This document shows, in pieces, positions 9,094-16,879 of a stretch of 64,000 nt of DNA; the first letter of the stretch is position 1; the number at the start of each line of letters is the position of its first letter. A model generated the notes under the pieces. The model saw nothing but the letters and a program-made list of their open reading frames with translations, was not told the origin of the DNA and made no database searches. Source of the stretch: JACVCJ01 sp052437175 (lineage in GTDB: Bacteria; Bacteroidota; Bacteroidia; CAIKAF01); NCBI GenBank assembly GCA_052437175.1, contig JBQVOK010000001.1, positions 496,001 through 560,000 of the forward strand, in the 5' to 3' direction. Position numbers and translations under genes: made by a program.

Positions 9094-9753
9094 TCAGATC
9101 TTTACGGCACGAAGCAGGACCCTGTCCTTTTCCAGTGTCTCCTGTAAAATGCTGAATGTCTCTTCTTTTTCGTATATGCGTTCCTGTACATGGAACCCAC
9201 TTTTCTCCAGGAGTTCTATACCATCTTCCATGCTGTAAAGACGAAATTCTCCGAAGCCTGTAAAAGGTAACTTCTCCATGAAATTGCGGCTGCGGAAGGC
9301 CAGCAGGAAGCTGCCTCCGGGTTTTAGCACGCGCCGTATCCCGGCAAGCTGCGCCTGAGGATCTGTCCAGAAATAAAGTGTGTTCACGGTAAATACCCGG
9401 TCAAAAGTGTTGTCGGGCCAGGGAAGCACGAGTCCTTCTCCCTGTACAAAACGTACCCGGCCGGCCTGTACTTCGGCCGCGTTCAGTTCGGCGGCCAGTA
9501 CCGTCATGGTTTCAGAGATATCGATGCCCTCGTAAAAGAGTCCTGTACCTTTGGCCAGCAGGTAGGGCACGTGTGCGCCGCTGCCCTGACCGATCTCCAG
9601 GATGTGTTCTTCGTCACGGCATTGCAGCAGATCGATGGCCCGCCGCGTCATTTCGCCATTGCTGATGTGCATTTCACGGCCTGTACGTATGCCGTCCTCG
9701 CCTTCCGGATGCGACAACTGGGCCGCCAGCTGTTTGAAGTCAGTAAAGTTCAT
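9094..9753 (-). CDS. Class I SAM-dependent methyltransferase
   Basis: 219-residue Rossmann methyltransferase. Motif I is ILEIGQGSG, preceded by a helix and followed by an acidic motif II region (YEGIDIS), with motif IV VFTVNTLYFW and motif V VLKPGGSFLLAF. This pattern is that of small-molecule methyltransferases of the UbiE/Methyltransf_11 type. The substrate cannot be told. It starts 11 bases downstream of the DoxX-like gene stop, so the two are probably co-transcribed. Confidence 0.85.
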   Translation of the reverse strand: MNFTDFKQLAAQLSHPEGEDGIRTGREMHISNGEMTRRAIDLLQCRDEEHILEIGQGSGAHVPYLLAKGTGLFYEGIDISETMTVLAAELNAAEVQAGRVRFVQGEGLVLPWPDNTFDRVFTVNTLYFWTDPQAQLAGIRRVLKPGGSFLLAFRSRNFMEKLPFTGFGEFRLYSMEDGIELLEKSGFHVQERIYEKEETFSILQETLEKDRVLLRAVKI

Positions 9754-9764
9754 CTGTATACGTT

Positions 9765-10232
9765 TTATGCGTTTTTTTCCTGTTTACCCCAGAGCCCGCG
9801 GGCAATACGGCGTGCATACCACAGGGTCAGCACCGTATTGGCGCCCAGCAGTATGCCGGTCTCTACGTTCTCGTGCATACGGTTGTCCATGAACACGTGT
9901 ATAAAGAAAATATTGAAGATGATGGGCAATAGCAGCAGCAGACCGCTGAGCCTTGTTCGGGGTATGATCATCAGGGCCGCTGCCAGCAGCTGGAAAACCC
10001 CGATCATTTTCAGGAAGCCGGACTGGCGCATGGTATTCATGGTAAGCGTATAACCCAGGGGAGGGGCATAGGATCCGGCCACTGCGATCTGTTCCACCAG
10101 TATGTCTTTATCGATCGGCCGCAACGCTTTCGGACTGAATTTTTTTATGCCGGCATTCAGGAAAAAGGCCGCCAGTGCCAGGGTGCCGAGGGCGTGGATG
10201 TAGCTGAGGATGCGTGTTATTTTCGGATTCAT
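9765..10232 (-). CDS. DoxX-like small integral membrane protein
   Basis: About 155 residues with four predicted membrane helices, in the pattern of DoxX/DoxD-like proteins: a first helix with a short FLNAGIKKF motif, then hydrophobic stretches around MIGVFQLLAAALMII, LLLLLPIIFNIFFIHVFM and TGILLGANTVLTLW. ATG 10232 (MNPKITRIL) is chosen because a start at 10307 would add 25 polar residues before the first helix. DoxX-like proteins are membrane proteins of uncertain redox or respiratory role. It forms a likely two-gene unit with the downstream methyltransferase. Confidence 0.75.
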   Translation of the reverse strand: MNPKITRILSYIHALGTLALAAFFLNAGIKKFSPKALRPIDKDILVEQIAVAGSYAPPLGYTLTMNTMRQSGFLKMIGVFQLLAAALMIIPRTRLSGLLLLLPIIFNIFFIHVFMDNRMHENVETGILLGANTVLTLWYARRIARGLWGKQEKNA

Positions 10233-10445
10233 TGGGATGTGTATTGTTTCAGGTGACAAACCTACGCAGGAATAGCGCTTATTGTTCCGCCGTTTTGCGG
10301 GATACATTAGGTATTTTACCGCTCATGACGGGCCGCCGGGGCAGGGCCTGCCCTCATATTAACGGATATTTAAGGCTTTTTTAGCCCGCTGTGCTTCGCC
10401 CTTTCCTGCAAAAAACCGTATTTTGTTCCGAAATACAATCACTGC

Positions 10446-11210
10446 ATGAAACTACAACTCTCACGGCCCCTTGCTTTTTTCGACCTGGAAACTACCGGTA
10501 TCAACCTGCAGACCGACCGTATCGTGGAGATCGCCATACTCAAGATCCTTCCCGACGGTTCCGAAGTGCTGTACACCCGCCTGGTGAACCCCGGTATGCC
10601 TATCCCGGCCGAAGCTACTGCCGTACATAATATTACCAACGAAATGGTGGCCTCCAAGCCCCTGTTCTCCCAGATCGCTCCGGAAGTGTTCGCTTTCCTG
10701 GCCGATTGCGACCTGTCGGGCTACAACATTAACCGTTTCGACGTGCCCGTGCTGGCCGAGGAATTTTTCCGCTGCGGCATAGACCTGGGGCTCGAAAACC
10801 GGAAATGTGTGGACGTACAGGTGGTATTCCACAAAATGGAAGAACGTACGCTGAAGGCCGCCTATAAATTCTATTGCGAAAAAGACCTCGAGAACGCACA
10901 CAGCGCCGAAGCCGATACCCGGGCCACGCACCAGATACTGGAAGCCCAGCTGGACCGCTACCCCGAACTGATGAACAATGTGGATTTCCTGGCCGAATTT
11001 ACCCAGTACCGCAAAACGCCCGACCTGGAGAACAAATTCCGCTACAATACCGAGAACCACATCGTATTCAATTTCGGTAAGCATAAAGACAAACTGCTGA
11101 AACAGGTATTCATCGAAGAACCGTCCTATTACTACTGGATGATGGAAAAAGACTTCCTGCAGTCCACCAAACACCTCATTACCCGGGTCTGGAAAGAAAT
11201 TAAAGGATAG
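10446..11210 (+). CDS. DEDDh 3'-5' exonuclease (DnaQ-like) with C-terminal DUF3820-type domain
   Basis: 254-residue exonuclease related to the DNA polymerase III epsilon subunit. ExoI is FDLETTG near residue 12, ExoII is NRFDVPVL, and ExoIII is HSAEADTRA with the His and Asp of the DEDDh class. After the nuclease domain (about 1-175) a C-terminal piece (NFGKHKDK, then EPSYYYWMM) matches the small DUF3820-like domain often attached to these exonucleases in Bacteroidota. It probably acts in DNA repair or single-strand trimming rather than as the replicase proofreader. The next gene begins one base after its stop codon. Confidence 0.88.
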   Translation: MKLQLSRPLAFFDLETTGINLQTDRIVEIAILKILPDGSEVLYTRLVNPGMPIPAEATAVHNITNEMVASKPLFSQIAPEVFAFLADCDLSGYNINRFDVPVLAEEFFRCGIDLGLENRKCVDVQVVFHKMEERTLKAAYKFYCEKDLENAHSAEADTRATHQILEAQLDRYPELMNNVDFLAEFTQYRKTPDLENKFRYNTENHIVFNFGKHKDKLLKQVFIEEPSYYYWMMEKDFLQSTKHLITRVWKEIKG

Positions 11211-11211
11211 C

Positions 11212-12165
11212 ATGAACAACAACCGCATCTGCAGCCTGCTGGGCATTGAATTTCCCATTATACAGGCCGGTATGGTCTGGTGCAGCGGCTGGGAACTGGC
11301 CTCGGCAGTGAGTAATGCCGGCGGACTGGGTATCATCGGGGCCGGATCCATGTACCCGGAGGTCCTGCGTACCCACCTGCAAAAATGTAAACAGGCCACG
11401 GACAAACCTTTTGCCGTGAACCTGCCCCTGCTGTATCCCAATATCGACGAGCATATCCGCAGTATCATCGAGTTTAAGGTGCCGGTGGTATTCACTTCTG
11501 CCGGCAATCCCGCCTCGCATACCGCTTTTTTCAAAGAACACGGCATTACCGTAGTACACGTGGTAAGCAGCTCTAAATTTGCACGAAAGGCAATGGATGC
11601 CGGTTGCGATGCCGTAGTGGCCGAAGGTTTTGAGGCCGGTGGACACAACGGCCGCGAAGAGACCACCACCCTGGTATTGGTGCCGCAGGTAGCAGAAGCC
11701 CTGGAGGGAAAAATACCCCTGATCGCCGCCGGCGGTATCGCTACGGGCCGTGCCATGGCTGCCATGTTCTGCCTGGGAGCCGAAGCCGTGCAGATGGGTA
11801 CCCGTTTTGCCGCCACCGTGGAAAGCAGCGCCCACATCCGTTATAAGGAACGCATTACCGGGAGCGTGGAAGGCGACACCGTACTTACCCTGAAGGAAGT
11901 AACCCCCGTGCGCATGTTTAAGAACGCTTTTTATGCCGAACTGGCCGAAGCCTATGCCCGTGGCGCAAAGGCAGATGAACTGCGGGAGATCCTGGGCCGC
12001 GGACGCAGTAAAAAAGGCGTATTCGAAGGCGACCTCGAACAGGGTGAACTGGAGGTGGGGCAGGTAAGCAGCGCCATTAAAAGCATTGAAACGGCTGCGG
12101 ATGTCGTAAAGAACACCATGGCAGAATTCAGGGCCGTATTGCAGAGATCGGCCAGCTGGTATTAA
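11212..12165 (+). CDS. Nitronate monooxygenase-type (NPD/FabK-like) FMN protein
   Basis: 317-residue TIM-barrel flavoprotein of the 2-nitropropane dioxygenase family. The N-terminal FPIIQAGM motif, the EGFEAGGHNGRE phosphate/active-site motif near residue 140, and the AAGGIATG / GAEAVQMGTRF FMN-binding motifs are present. The family includes nitronate monooxygenases and the enoyl-ACP reductase FabK. No fatty-acid genes are adjacent, so the enzyme class is clear but the substrate is not. It is transcribed directly behind the exonuclease. Confidence 0.85.
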   Translation: MNNNRICSLLGIEFPIIQAGMVWCSGWELASAVSNAGGLGIIGAGSMYPEVLRTHLQKCKQATDKPFAVNLPLLYPNIDEHIRSIIEFKVPVVFTSAGNPASHTAFFKEHGITVVHVVSSSKFARKAMDAGCDAVVAEGFEAGGHNGREETTTLVLVPQVAEALEGKIPLIAAGGIATGRAMAAMFCLGAEAVQMGTRFAATVESSAHIRYKERITGSVEGDTVLTLKEVTPVRMFKNAFYAELAEAYARGAKADELREILGRGRSKKGVFEGDLEQGELEVGQVSSAIKSIETAADVVKNTMAEFRAVLQRSASWY

Positions 12166-12216
12166 TATACGAAAAGTAAGAGAAACGTACAAACGTTTTT
12201 AGACAGAATACAGATT

Positions 12217-13452
12217 ATGATCGCTTTTGAAAGATATACACTGAAAAACGGGCTTCGTGTACTGGTAAACCCGGACGCAGCCACCCAGATGGTGACGGTG
12301 AACGTACTGTACAACGTGGGTGCCCGTGACGAAGAACCGGAAAAAACCGGTTTTGCCCACCTGTTCGAACACCTGATGTTCGAAGGTTCGCTGAACGTAA
12401 AACATTTCGATAAACCCGTGGAAGATGCGGGCGGAATGAGCAATGCCTTTACCAGCAACGATATTACAAACTATTACATTACACTGCCCGCACAGAACAT
12501 AGAAACGGCTTTCTGGCTGGAGAGCGACCGCATGCTGGGCCTGGACTTCAGCGAAGAAAAGCTGGCCATCCAGAAAAAAGTGGTCATCGAGGAATTTAAA
12601 GAACGCTACCTGAACAAACCTTACGGCGATGTATGGCATCACCTGCGGAAACTCTGTTTTAAGGAGCATCCCTACATGTGGCCTACCATCGGCAAGGAAA
12701 CCCGCCATGTGGAAGAGGCTACGCTCGATTATGTGAAGCATTTCTTTTTTACGCATTATGCGCCCAATAACGCCGTACTTACGGTAAGCGGCAATGTGCA
12801 GCCGGAAGAGGTATTTGCCCTGGCCGAAAAATGGTTCGGCGAAATTCCGGCCCGCGAAGTACATGCCCGGAACCTGCCGCAGGAAAAGGAACAGACGGAA
12901 GAACGCCGCCTGCGGGTAGAGGCAAAAGTACCCAAAGATGTGCTGTACATGGCTTTTCCCATGCCGGGCTTTGACCGCGAGGGCTACCATGCTGTAGATT
13001 TCCTGACAGAGATCCTGGGCTATGGCGAAAGCTCACGCCTGTTCCATAAACTGATCGTAGAACAGAAGATATTCGACGATATTTCGTCCTACGTGCTGGG
13101 CTCGCTCGATAACGGGCTGGCCATCATCAGCGGTATGCCTGCTGAGGGCGTAAGCTTTGAGACCGCCGAGGAAGAGATATGGAAAGTACTGCTGGAAATA
13201 AAAGAGGAGCTGATCCCCGGCGATGAGATACAGAAACTGAAGAACAAAGCCGAAACCAGCGAGGCTTTTGACCTGGACAACGGGCAGAACAAAGCCCTGA
13301 AACTGGCCATGTTCGAAAATATTTCGAAGGCCGAGGATGCCAATACGATACGCGACCGCTACAATGCGCTCCGCGACACCGACCTGCAGGCAGCCGCAAG
13401 ACTCACGTTCACCCGCGAAAAAGCCAATATTTTACATTATAAAGCCATTTAG
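12217..13452 (+). CDS. M16 (pitrilysin-type) zinc metallopeptidase, catalytic subunit
   Basis: 411-residue M16 peptidase. It carries the inverted zinc motif HLFEH (HxxEH) near residue 48-52, followed by the expected downstream Glu region (KKVVIEEFKERY). Length and motif place it in the M16B group, which works as heterodimers. It has no signal peptide. The next gene, 6 bases downstream, is a second M16 protein without the zinc motif, so the pair probably forms one active/inactive heterodimer. Confidence 0.9.
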   Translation: MIAFERYTLKNGLRVLVNPDAATQMVTVNVLYNVGARDEEPEKTGFAHLFEHLMFEGSLNVKHFDKPVEDAGGMSNAFTSNDITNYYITLPAQNIETAFWLESDRMLGLDFSEEKLAIQKKVVIEEFKERYLNKPYGDVWHHLRKLCFKEHPYMWPTIGKETRHVEEATLDYVKHFFFTHYAPNNAVLTVSGNVQPEEVFALAEKWFGEIPAREVHARNLPQEKEQTEERRLRVEAKVPKDVLYMAFPMPGFDREGYHAVDFLTEILGYGESSRLFHKLIVEQKIFDDISSYVLGSLDNGLAIISGMPAEGVSFETAEEEIWKVLLEIKEELIPGDEIQKLKNKAETSEAFDLDNGQNKALKLAMFENISKAEDANTIRDRYNALRDTDLQAAARLTFTREKANILHYKAI

Positions 13453-13458
13453 TAAGCT

Positions 13459-14742
13459 ATGCATCCAGATCGAATAAAAGGTCCCGGTATACAGAATACA
13501 TTTTCACTGCAGTTTCCGGATCCGGAGATACGTACCGGCCGGAACGGCATACAGAGTTATATTTTTCCTTCGGGATCGGCAGAGACCGTGCGCATTGAAG
13601 CTGTTTTCGACGGCAGTGCCTTTACCTCACCGAAACTTTATGCGTCCTACGTTTTTGACCTGCTTACCCGCGGCACAAAAAACCGTGATGCCTATACGCT
13701 GAACAATCTTTTCGATTATTACGGCACCTTTATTTCGGTGGACGTGCAGAAGGATTATGCTTCGGTAGTGCTGTTCACGCTGAAGAAATTTTTACCCGAA
13801 GTACTGCCGCTTTTCCGGGAAATACTGCTGGAATCCACCCTGCCGCAGGACGAGCTGGGGCTGCTGGTCACCAGCAATATCAATAAACTGAAGATCAATA
13901 AGCACAAAACGGATTACATGGCCAACCGGGCATTCCAGGCCCTGTTGTTCGGGGAAGAGCATCCCTACGGACGTATGGCGGAAGCGGCCGATCACCAGGC
14001 CGTGAGACAGGAAGAACTGCTGCATTTTTACCGGGAAACCCTGCTGAAGCGTGGTGTATCGTTTTTCATATCAGGTAATGTAGGCGAAAAAGAATACCAA
14101 CTGCTCGACGATCTTTTCTCCGATACCGGCCTGGCTCCCCTGCAACTGCCCGACAAAAGCGCCTACCAGGCCCCGGCACAGGAAAAAGGTAAATGCAGCT
14201 TCGAACAGGTGGACGGTTCTGTACAGCACAGTATCCGTATCGGTAAAGTGGCACCGCTTTCCGGTCCGCTGGAAATGGCCCGTACCTCGGTGGCCAATAT
14301 CCTGCTGGGCGGTTATTTCGGCAGCCGTCTTATGAGCAACCTGCGCGAAAAGCACGGCTTCACCTACGGTGTACAGAGCGGCTGGCAGACCTTCCGTTTT
14401 ACACACATCTGGCGGGTGCAGACGGAAGTGGGTAAAGACGTTGCGAAAAAAGCTACAGAAGAAATATTTAACGAAATACGTCTGCTGCAGCAGGAAATGC
14501 CTTCTGCCGAAGAGCTGCAGCGTGTAAAAAGCTACCTGGGCGGCAACCTGGTGCGCCGTTTCGAAAATGTACACAGCCTGGCCACCATCCAGAAACCCCT
14601 GATCCTGAAAGGAGAGGCCCCGGATTTTTACCGCAATTTCTCCGCAGAAATATACAATGTAACGGCAGAACAGGTACGTGATGTAGCCCGCAGTTACTGG
14701 GATACGGAAAGCCTGAGCGCAGTAAGTGCAGGGGCTGAGTAG
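13459..14742 (+). CDS. M16 peptidase-like protein, non-catalytic partner
   Basis: 427-residue M16-fold protein paralogous to the upstream gene. At the place of the HxxEH motif it reads SYVFDLLTRGT, so both zinc-binding His residues and the catalytic Glu are missing. The C-terminal half keeps the substrate-binding signature around SRLMSNLREKHGFTYG with the conserved Arg/Tyr region. Such proteins form the non-catalytic half of the clamp in M16B heterodimers. It converges on the cytochrome c lipoprotein gene with a 4-base gap and no obvious terminator. Confidence 0.88.
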   Translation: MHPDRIKGPGIQNTFSLQFPDPEIRTGRNGIQSYIFPSGSAETVRIEAVFDGSAFTSPKLYASYVFDLLTRGTKNRDAYTLNNLFDYYGTFISVDVQKDYASVVLFTLKKFLPEVLPLFREILLESTLPQDELGLLVTSNINKLKINKHKTDYMANRAFQALLFGEEHPYGRMAEAADHQAVRQEELLHFYRETLLKRGVSFFISGNVGEKEYQLLDDLFSDTGLAPLQLPDKSAYQAPAQEKGKCSFEQVDGSVQHSIRIGKVAPLSGPLEMARTSVANILLGGYFGSRLMSNLREKHGFTYGVQSGWQTFRFTHIWRVQTEVGKDVAKKATEEIFNEIRLLQQEMPSAEELQRVKSYLGGNLVRRFENVHSLATIQKPLILKGEAPDFYRNFSAEIYNVTAEQVRDVARSYWDTESLSAVSAGAE

Positions 14743-14746
14743 AGAA

Positions 14747-16756
14747 TTATTGATCTACATAACTGAAAATAGCCTTTATGTCTTCGTCACTTAAATAAGG
14801 AAAGTGAGGATGTGCTGACTTATTGTAGAGATTAAAGATGTAGAGTGCGTCTTTGTCTCCCCGTTTTAATAATACAGTAGAGCTTCTGGTAAATTCTATA
14901 AGCCAGGGCATTTTATGTTTTGAAGTAGAGCCCCAGAGCCCGGGACCTACTAAAGGACCAGTGTGTGCATAATGACACCTTGAACAGTTGGACTGAAAAA
15001 GAGTCTTTCCGTGTCCGTATGGACTACAACAGGAATACACTATGTTTCTGAGCGAACGCATAAACTCAATTTCGCTGTTTAATTCAGCCTGCTGTTTTTT
15101 ATCAGTCAAAAGGCGGTTCATAAACAGAAGATCACGTTCAATATCGTTTACATTATTCAGATATCTATATGATTTGAGCATGGCTTTCAGCTTTTGAGGA
15201 CTGGAAATAACCGGATTTACATATAGGTTTTCTATTTCTCCGATGAAAAAATAATCCAGCGATACATAAGGAATATCTTCTTTATAGGCAATGGTAAGAA
15301 CAGATGCAGTTTCGTCCATTGGCATGAAAATACCTTTGTACGTTCCGGGGCCTGTATAAAAGTCCCTGTCATTATCTGAATACATTCTGTAAATACTCTG
15401 TATCGTATTAAAAATGAGATATACATGAGTGCGGGAAAAACCAGTGTCGGGAACATGTACAAGCAACTGTTCCTCCTTCATTTTATCATATACTTCATTG
15501 TAGCCGGCGTGTATCCAGCCATTTTCATACAATTCAAAGCCCAGCTTTTTCATACGGAACTTTTCGCGTTTAGAAAGGAGCGTCCTGTATTTCTCTTTTA
15601 ATTTTTCATTTTCCTGCAGACTTTTTACAGTTCGGCTGCGAATTTCATTAAAAAGTGCAGATTGTTCTTCTCTGTTGCGGGTCAATTCGCCTTCATAATA
15701 AGCTTCAGCCTGTTCTATATAGGGTTTTCCGTTCAATACACGTGTACGTTTTTCTGAAGCCCATTGTCGGAACTGTCTTTCCAGCTCTTTATCATCATGC
15801 AACATATCTGCAGCCATGCTATCTATTTCCCATAGGTTCTTATTGATATTATTTGCGTACAGATCAACCAGTTTATTGTTACATGTTTTAAAGATAAGTT
15901 TCAGACGCGTTTCAAATTCTCTGGTAGCAATGAGTGTCTGCCGGTATTTATCTGAACGCAGGGTTTTGATCCGCATGGGTTCAATACCGCATTCTGCATT
16001 TTGATAAGCTAAAGTATCACTGGTAGAATAAACATTTGTTCGTACGTTTTTTACCTGGGATTCACGAGGTATCTCAGTAGAGGATTGGGCGTAGAGATTG
16101 CTTATAACATCGGATTGCAGACCGTAATATAAACTGTCTTTTAGTTTTTTGTTGGCGCTTTTATAGCTCTTGTAGGGTATACCTGCTTCCACAGCGCGTT
16201 CATAACCTTCGGGATAAAAATCGAGCAGTCCCGGGTCAATTGAAATAAGTCCTTTGTCTGGATCGGGTAAGTTGGCCCATATCATATTTCCCATACTGTC
16301 GCGGACACCTTTGTGAAGCAGCAGTTTTCCCGGAATTTCATTGGCAGGTATTTCTATATAAACAGGATTTTCCGGATCAATGACTACCTGATTACCATTT
16401 GCCGTAGCATTAAAAAATAAAACGGCAGCGGTAGAAGAGATACGGTCTGCAAAAGGTGACGTTAGTCCTGCCGGTAAATATTCATCCATGTGTACTGCTT
16501 CCGCCAGTTCGATTTTTACAGGACCATCTGCATTTTTAAAACAACCTTTGGGAATGAACAACTGTATTCCGCGGGGACTATTAATAATATTGTCTCTGTT
16601 ATTATCTATCTCATAAAAGAGACTTTCAGGCAAAAGACTCGCTGATTTGTCAGATGGATCATGTTTGAGGATGCGTGGAATTACAGAGGTGTCGGAAGTG
16701 CATCCTATGTGTATGAATAAGAGTACAAAGGCTAAAAAACGGAATGCGTTTTTCAT
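14747..16756 (-). CDS. Large c-type cytochrome lipoprotein, low GC
   Basis: About 669 residues, starting at ATG 16756 (MKNAFRFLAF) with a lipoprotein signal peptide and lipobox HIGC; an upstream in-frame start at 16801 would spoil it. The N-terminal part (GIQLFIPKGCF, then GPVKIELAEA) resembles an extracellular beta domain. A long charged helical middle follows (about 280-400). The C-terminus has one heme-binding CSRCH motif in a short cytochrome c domain ending LSDEDIKAIFSYVDQ. It may be a cell-surface or periplasmic electron-transfer protein. Base composition is visibly more AT-rich than either neighbour, hinting at acquisition from elsewhere. I recognise no named family for the full length. 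Confidence 0.7.
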   Translation of the reverse strand: MKNAFRFLAFVLLFIHIGCTSDTSVIPRILKHDPSDKSASLLPESLFYEIDNNRDNIINSPRGIQLFIPKGCFKNADGPVKIELAEAVHMDEYLPAGLTSPFADRISSTAAVLFFNATANGNQVVIDPENPVYIEIPANEIPGKLLLHKGVRDSMGNMIWANLPDPDKGLISIDPGLLDFYPEGYERAVEAGIPYKSYKSANKKLKDSLYYGLQSDVISNLYAQSSTEIPRESQVKNVRTNVYSTSDTLAYQNAECGIEPMRIKTLRSDKYRQTLIATREFETRLKLIFKTCNNKLVDLYANNINKNLWEIDSMAADMLHDDKELERQFRQWASEKRTRVLNGKPYIEQAEAYYEGELTRNREEQSALFNEIRSRTVKSLQENEKLKEKYRTLLSKREKFRMKKLGFELYENGWIHAGYNEVYDKMKEEQLLVHVPDTGFSRTHVYLIFNTIQSIYRMYSDNDRDFYTGPGTYKGIFMPMDETASVLTIAYKEDIPYVSLDYFFIGEIENLYVNPVISSPQKLKAMLKSYRYLNNVNDIERDLLFMNRLLTDKKQQAELNSEIEFMRSLRNIVYSCCSPYGHGKTLFQSNCSRCHYAHTGPLVGPGLWGSTSKHKMPWLIEFTRSSTVLLKRGDKDALYIFNLYNKSAHPHFPYLSDEDIKAIFSYVDQ

Positions 16757-16771
16757 AGGAGAAATATAGAG

Positions 16772-16802
16772 TAAAGATACCTGTATATTCTTTGGAAACA
16801 AA
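16772..16802 (-). promoter_or_regulatory. Promoter of the cytochrome c lipoprotein gene
   Basis: On the - strand TTTG (16802-16799), a 19-base spacer and TATCTTTA (16779-16772), 7 of 8 matches to the Bacteroidota -7 consensus TAnnTTTG. The ATG is 15 bases downstream of the -7 element. Confidence 0.5.
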
Positions 16803-16879
16803 TCACAATTCTTCGTTTTTGAACCTGGCGAAGCATTATAAAAACGACGATTACTATACGTAACCGCCGTTTTCGTATA

